Source: Sphaerisporangium krabiense (lineage in GTDB: Bacteria; Actinomycetota; Actinomycetes; Streptosporangiales; Streptosporangiaceae). From it: a DNA stretch of 64,000 bases. A program made the translations under genes and the position numbers. The notes below the pieces were generated by a model. That model searched no databases and was not told where the DNA came from. It was given only the letters and a program-made list of their open reading frames with translations. Where the stretch lies: contig NZ_JACHBR010000001.1 of the NCBI RefSeq assembly GCF_014200435.1, forward strand, positions 372,001-436,000, read 5' to 3'. Positions 60,866-64,000 of the stretch are shown in pieces (position 1 is the first letter of the stretch; each line of letters starts with the position of its first letter).

Positions 60866-63448
60866 TCAGCCGGTGACCAACGGGAGGGTTCTGCGGACGC
60901 TTCCGCAGACGCCGTCGCTGGCGGTGGCGGCCGCTACGCGGTCGGGTGAGGGGATGCCGTAGTCGGTGGTGCGCTGGCGGAGGGGGCGGCCGGTGGGTTC
61001 CACCATGGCGGCGATCTGGCTGATCGTCTTGTAGGAGCCGTTCTCCGAGCCCGCCATGCGGCTGATGGTCTCCTCCATCAGGGTGCCGCCGAGGTCGTTG
61101 ACGCCGCCGGAGAGGACGGCGCGGCACAGGTCGTCACGGAGCTTCACCCACGAGCACTGGATGTTGGCGATGGCGCCGTGCAGCATGACGCGCGCCAGGG
61201 CGTGGACGGCGCGGTTCTCGCGGGCGGTCGGGCCGGGGCGGGCGATGCCCGCCAGGTAGATCGGCGCGCTGTGGTGGACGAAGGGCAGCAGCACGAACTC
61301 GGAGAAGCCGCCGGTCTCCTCCTGGATGCGGCGGATCAGCCGGATGTGCGCGACCCAGTGCGCCGGGGTGTCCACATGGCCGTACATCATGGTGGCCGTG
61401 GTCGGGATGCCGAGCCCGTGCGCGGTGGTGATCACGTCGATCCACTCGCGGGTGGGCAGCTTGCCCTTGGTGAGCACCCACCGCACGTCGTCGTCCAGGA
61501 TCTCGGCCGCCGTGCCGGGCAGCGAGTCGACCCCGGCCTCGCGGGCGGCCTGGAGCCAGTCGCGGATCGACAGGTCGGTCCGGCTGGCCCCGTTGACGAC
61601 CTCCATGGGCGAGAAGGCGTGGACGTGCAGGCCGGGGCAGCGTTCCTTGACGGCGCGCGCGATGTCGAAGTAGGCGGTGCCGGGCAGGTCGGGGTGGATG
61701 CCGCCCTGCATGCAGACCTCGGTGGCCCCGGCCGCCCAGGCCTCTGCGGCGCGGTCGGCGACCTGTTCCAGGGAGAGGGTGAAGGCGTCGGCGTCGGTGC
61801 GGCGCTGCGCGAACGCGCAGAACCGGCATCCGGTGTAGCAGACGTTGGTGAAGTTGATGTTGCGGTTCACCACGTAGGTCACGTCGTCGCCGACCGCCTC
61901 CCTGCGCAGGCCGTCGGCGACGCGGCAGAGTTCCTCCAGGTCGGCGCCGTCGGCGGACAGCAGCGTGAGGGCCTCGTCGTCGGTGAGGGCGGCGGGGTCG
62001 GTCTCGGCGCGGCGCAGCGCCGCCCGCATGTCCGGGCTCGCGGTCCCGTTCGGCGGGGCGGGGACGGCGGCGGGGACGCGGTCGCGCAGTGCCTCCCAGT
62101 CGCCGTACACGTTGTCGAAGTCGTCGCGCCGGTCGGCCGTGCGCCCGGTGGAGTCGACCTCGACGTGCAGGTCGGTGCGGCCCGAGGAGGCGAGTCCCCC
62201 GAACCCGCCGTCGGGCTCCTGCCACGGCAGGCCGGAGGGGTCGACGTCGAGGGCGAGCCCGGTGCGCGGGTCGGCCAGGGCGTCGACGTGCGCGCGCAGG
62301 CGCGGGTCCAGCCAGGGCTCCCCCGCGAGCACGTACTCGGGGTAGATGGTGAGGCGCTCCTTGAGCGTGAACCCGGCGGCGGCCGTGCGGGCGGCCAGCT
62401 CGTCGATCTGGGGCCAGGGACGCTCGGGGTTGACGTGGTCGGGCGTCAGCGGCGACACCCCGCCCCAGTCGTCGATCCCGGCGCGGATCATGAGCGCGTA
62501 CTCGTCGCCGATGAGGTTGGGCGGGGCCTGGACGCGGGCCTTGGCGCCGAGGACGAGGCGGGTGACGGCGATCGTCGCGGCGAGTTCCCGCAGGTCGGCG
62601 TCTGGCATGCCGCGCATGGCCGTGTCGGGCTTGGCGCGGAAGTTCTGCACGATGACCTCCTGGACGCCCCCGTACTCGCGGGCGACCCGGCGGATCGCGA
62701 AGATCGACTCGGCGCGGTCGGTGACGGTCTCGCCGATGCCGATGAGGATGCCGGTGGTGAACGGCACGTTGGAGCGCCCGGCGTCCTCCAGCACGCGCAG
62801 CCGGACGGCCGGGTCCTTGTCGGGCGAGCCGTAGTGGGCGGCGCCCTTCTCCTCGAACAGCCGCCGCGAGGTGGTCTCCAGCATCATGCCCATGGAGGGG
62901 GCGACCGGCTTGAGCCGCTGCAGGTCGCGCCAGGTCATGACGCCGGGGTTGAGGTGGGGCAGCAGGCCGGTCTCCTCCAGCACGCGGATCGCCATGGCCC
63001 GCACGTAGGAGAGCGTGTCGTCGTACCCGTGGGCGTCTAGCCACTCGCGGGCCTGGTGCCAGCGGTCCTCGGGGCGGTCGCCGAGGGTGAACAGGGCCTC
63101 CTTGCAGCCGAGTGCCGCGCCCTGGCGGGCGATGTCCAGCACTTCGTCGGGGCCGAGGAAGGCGGCGGGGAGCTTTCCGGGCGCCGTGGCGAACGTGCAG
63201 TAGCCACAGCGGTCGCGGCACAGGCGGGTCAGAGGGATGAATACCTTGCGGCTGTAGGTGACGACGCCGGGCCGTCCGACCGCGGCCAGCCCGGCGTCCC
63301 TGACGCGGCCGGCGTATTCGAGGAGCCGTTCCAGATCGGCCCCCCGGGCGTGCAACAGAACCGTGGCCTCCGTCACGTCGAGCGCCTTGCCGTCTCTGGC
63401 CCTGGCCAGCGCCCGCCGCATCGCGGCATCTGTGGGGTTCACGTCCAT
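60866..63448 (-). CDS. fbiC: 7,8-didemethyl-8-hydroxy-5-deazariboflavin (FO) synthase FbiC
   Basis: FbiC makes FO, the chromophore of coenzyme F420, from a ribityl-uracil precursor and tyrosine by two radical-SAM reactions. The 860-residue fusion has a CofG-like N-terminal half with CxxxCxxC at Cys77, Cys81 and Cys84, and a CofH-like C-terminal half with the second cluster motif at Cys537, Cys541 and Cys544 ([10 protein letters not shown]). The C-terminal [22 protein letters not shown] is the CofH signature. No Shine-Dalgarno sequence precedes the ATG, but TAATGT lies 6 nt upstream, pointing to a leaderless mRNA. It lies within 4 kb of fbiAB on the opposite strand. Confidence 0.96.
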   Translation of the reverse strand: MDVNPTDAAMRRALARARDGKALDVTEATVLLHARGADLERLLEYAGRVRDAGLAAVGRPGVVTYSRKVFIPLTRLCRDRCGYCTFATAPGKLPAAFLGPDEVLDIARQGAALGCKEALFTLGDRPEDRWHQAREWLDAHGYDDTLSYVRAMAIRVLEETGLLPHLNPGVMTWRDLQRLKPVAPSMGMMLETTSRRLFEEKGAAHYGSPDKDPAVRLRVLEDAGRSNVPFTTGILIGIGETVTDRAESIFAIRRVAREYGGVQEVIVQNFRAKPDTAMRGMPDADLRELAATIAVTRLVLGAKARVQAPPNLIGDEYALMIRAGIDDWGGVSPLTPDHVNPERPWPQIDELAARTAAAGFTLKERLTIYPEYVLAGEPWLDPRLRAHVDALADPRTGLALDVDPSGLPWQEPDGGFGGLASSGRTDLHVEVDSTGRTADRRDDFDNVYGDWEALRDRVPAAVPAPPNGTASPDMRAALRRAETDPAALTDDEALTLLSADGADLEELCRVADGLRREAVGDDVTYVVNRNINFTNVCYTGCRFCAFAQRRTDADAFTLSLEQVADRAAEAWAAGATEVCMQGGIHPDLPGTAYFDIARAVKERCPGLHVHAFSPMEVVNGASRTDLSIRDWLQAAREAGVDSLPGTAAEILDDDVRWVLTKGKLPTREWIDVITTAHGLGIPTTATMMYGHVDTPAHWVAHIRLIRRIQEETGGFSEFVLLPFVHHSAPIYLAGIARPGPTARENRAVHALARVMLHGAIANIQCSWVKLRDDLCRAVLSGGVNDLGGTLMEETISRMAGSENGSYKTISQIAAMVEPTGRPLRQRTTDYGIPSPDRVAAATASDGVCGSVRRTLPLVTG

Positions 63449-63618
63449 GGAGGCACATTACGGAACGGGGCGGCGCGCGCCTGCGACCGGGGGCCTGCCG
63501 TTCTTCGTGGCTTAAGCAGCACTAAAGGGTATTGGTGACCAATTCTCGATGGACGTTAATACATGCACGCGAACATAATTGAGATGTCACGGAAAGTCCT
63601 CCCCGCAAGGAGTCCCCC
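63449..63618. promoter_or_regulatory. Divergent promoter region fbiC / small membrane protein with palindrome
   Basis: On the minus strand TAATGT (63460-63455) is the likely -10 box of a leaderless fbiC transcript. In the A+T-richer middle, ATTGGTGACCAAT (63531-63543) is a perfect 13-nt odd palindrome and a candidate operator. For the plus-strand gene, TAATTG near 63576 could serve as a -10 box, and AAGGAG lies 7 nt before its ATG. Confidence 0.5.
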
Positions 63619-63837
63619 ATGTCCTGGCTGGTCCTCGCCTTCATCGTCGCCGTCGCCGTGCTCGCCCCGCTCTTCGGCGCCGACACCCGCGACGGGCGCG
63701 ACTGGAAGCCCCGCGCCGTCCACGCTCCCCGGGTGACCGGCCGACTATCCGCGCTCAGAACGCGCGATAGTCGCGTGCCGGCATCCGCGGCCCGCGTGCC
63801 GGTGGCCGCCGCCCGCCGAGTTCGAGCAGGCGCGTGA
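63619..63837 (+). CDS. Small single-pass membrane protein
   Basis: The 72-residue product has one N-terminal transmembrane helix (MSWLVLAFIVAVAVLAPLFG), a short GADTRDGRDWKPR stretch seen in small actinobacterial membrane proteins, and a basic tail. AAGGAG lies 7 nt before the ATG, so translation is likely. The last 83 bp overlap the 3' end of the convergent DNA glycosylase gene on the other strand. I do not recognise a function. Confidence 0.65.
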   Translation: MSWLVLAFIVAVAVLAPLFGADTRDGRDWKPRAVHAPRVTGRLSALRTRDSRVPASAARVPVAAARRVRAGA

Positions 63838-64000
63838 CCCGGTAGCGGTGCCCGCGGTAGGGGGCGAGCAGCTCCAGCATCCCGGCGTCGTCGGTCCTGC
63901 CGCCGGTGAGCGACCACCCGACCAGTGAGGGCAGGTGGTAGTCGCCGACGGAGACCGCGTCGGCGTCGCCGTGGGCCCGCTGCCGCACCTCCGCCGACGT
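63755..64000 (-). CDS. DNA-3-methyladenine glycosylase family protein, 3' end only
   Basis: The C-terminal 81 residues are in the window and the gene continues past the right edge. The segment reads TSAEVRQRAHGDADAVSVGDYHLPSL and ends with MLELLAPYRGHRYRVTRLLEL and GPRMPARDYRAF. The VSVGDYHLP stretch and the PYRGHRYRV segment match the AlkA-like HhH-GPD proteins that usually neighbour fbiAB in actinomycetes. Such enzymes remove alkylated bases. The catalytic domain lies outside the window, so activity cannot be judged. Confidence 0.8.
   Translation of the reverse strand, partial: TSAEVRQRAHGDADAVSVGDYHLPSLVGWSLTGGRTDDAGMLELLAPYRGHRYRVTRLLELGGRRPPARGPRMPARDYRAF

Overview
The window is very G+C-rich chromosomal DNA, with coding density, GTG starts and 4-bp stop/start overlaps typical of an actinomycete. 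The backbone gene order is secA, hpf, comF, lpqB-mtrB-mtrA, a DUF4129/DUF4350/MoxR/DUF58 operon, spoIIM/RDD, ahcY, a SIS isomerase with Trm112 and manB, DUF3499, a metallopeptidase-like gene, DUF5719 with a giant GT2 protein, whiB, and fbiA-fbiB. This is the order I know from Streptomyces and relatives. The multi-domain content (AfsR-type SARP, WD40 kinase, M4 peptidase, dipeptide ABC operon, long whiB-linked low-complexity protein) suggests a filamentous, sporulating actinomycete, perhaps of the Streptosporangiales. That family-level guess is inference. No tRNA, rRNA, IS element or CRISPR array was found.

Layout. 0-8 kb: secretion ATPase SecA, a small HGxxPAAW membrane protein, a YcaQ-type DNA glycosylase, an orphan NarL-type response regulator, long-form ribosome hibernation factor and a ComF-like phosphoribosyltransferase. 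8-12.5 kb: the mtrA-mtrB-lpqB two-component operon. 12.8-18.7 kb: a five-gene operon with overlapping stops and starts (membrane protein, DUF4129, DUF4350, MoxR ATPase, DUF58); its usual partners spoIIM and RDD lie 11 kb away at 30-32 kb. 18.8-29.9 kb: an accessory block with a WD40 Ser/Thr kinase divergent from an AfsR-like SARP regulator, a secreted M4 peptidase with a P domain, a Nudix hydrolase and a secreted CBM32/beta-helix protein. 32-38 kb: a complete oligopeptide/dipeptide ABC importer operon with an internal hairpin after the binding-protein gene. 38.3-41.1 kb: two tandem S-adenosylhomocysteine hydrolase paralogues of different subfamilies, then a divergent MerR regulator. 41.6-45.4 kb: a CDF metal transporter and the hexose-phosphate operon manB-Trm112-SIS isomerase. 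45.5-55 kb: DUF3499, a degenerate metallopeptidase, DUF5719 and GT2 membrane proteins, WhiB and a Pro/Gln-rich membrane protein. 55-63.5 kb: coenzyme F420 genes fbiA, fbiB and fbiC surrounding a methyltransferase, a two-component system and an acetyltransferase. The right end holds a small membrane protein and the 3' end of a 3-methyladenine-type DNA glycosylase.

How the genes work together. MtrAB-LpqB, the MoxR/DUF58 set, WhiB and the GT2/DUF5719 pair all point to envelope growth and development. ManB and the SIS isomerase supply hexose phosphates for glycan precursors. The ahcY pair recycles S-adenosylhomocysteine. FbiA, FbiB and FbiC cover deazaflavin ring formation, phospholactyl-type transfer and glutamylation/reduction of F420; FbiD is not in the window. 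The kinase/SARP pair resembles the AfsK-AfsR relay. The most unusual non-coding structure is a nested palindrome of about 128 bp at 46119-46246. Several genes also carry a TANNNT box 6-7 nt before the start codon with no Shine-Dalgarno sequence, which suggests leaderless transcripts.
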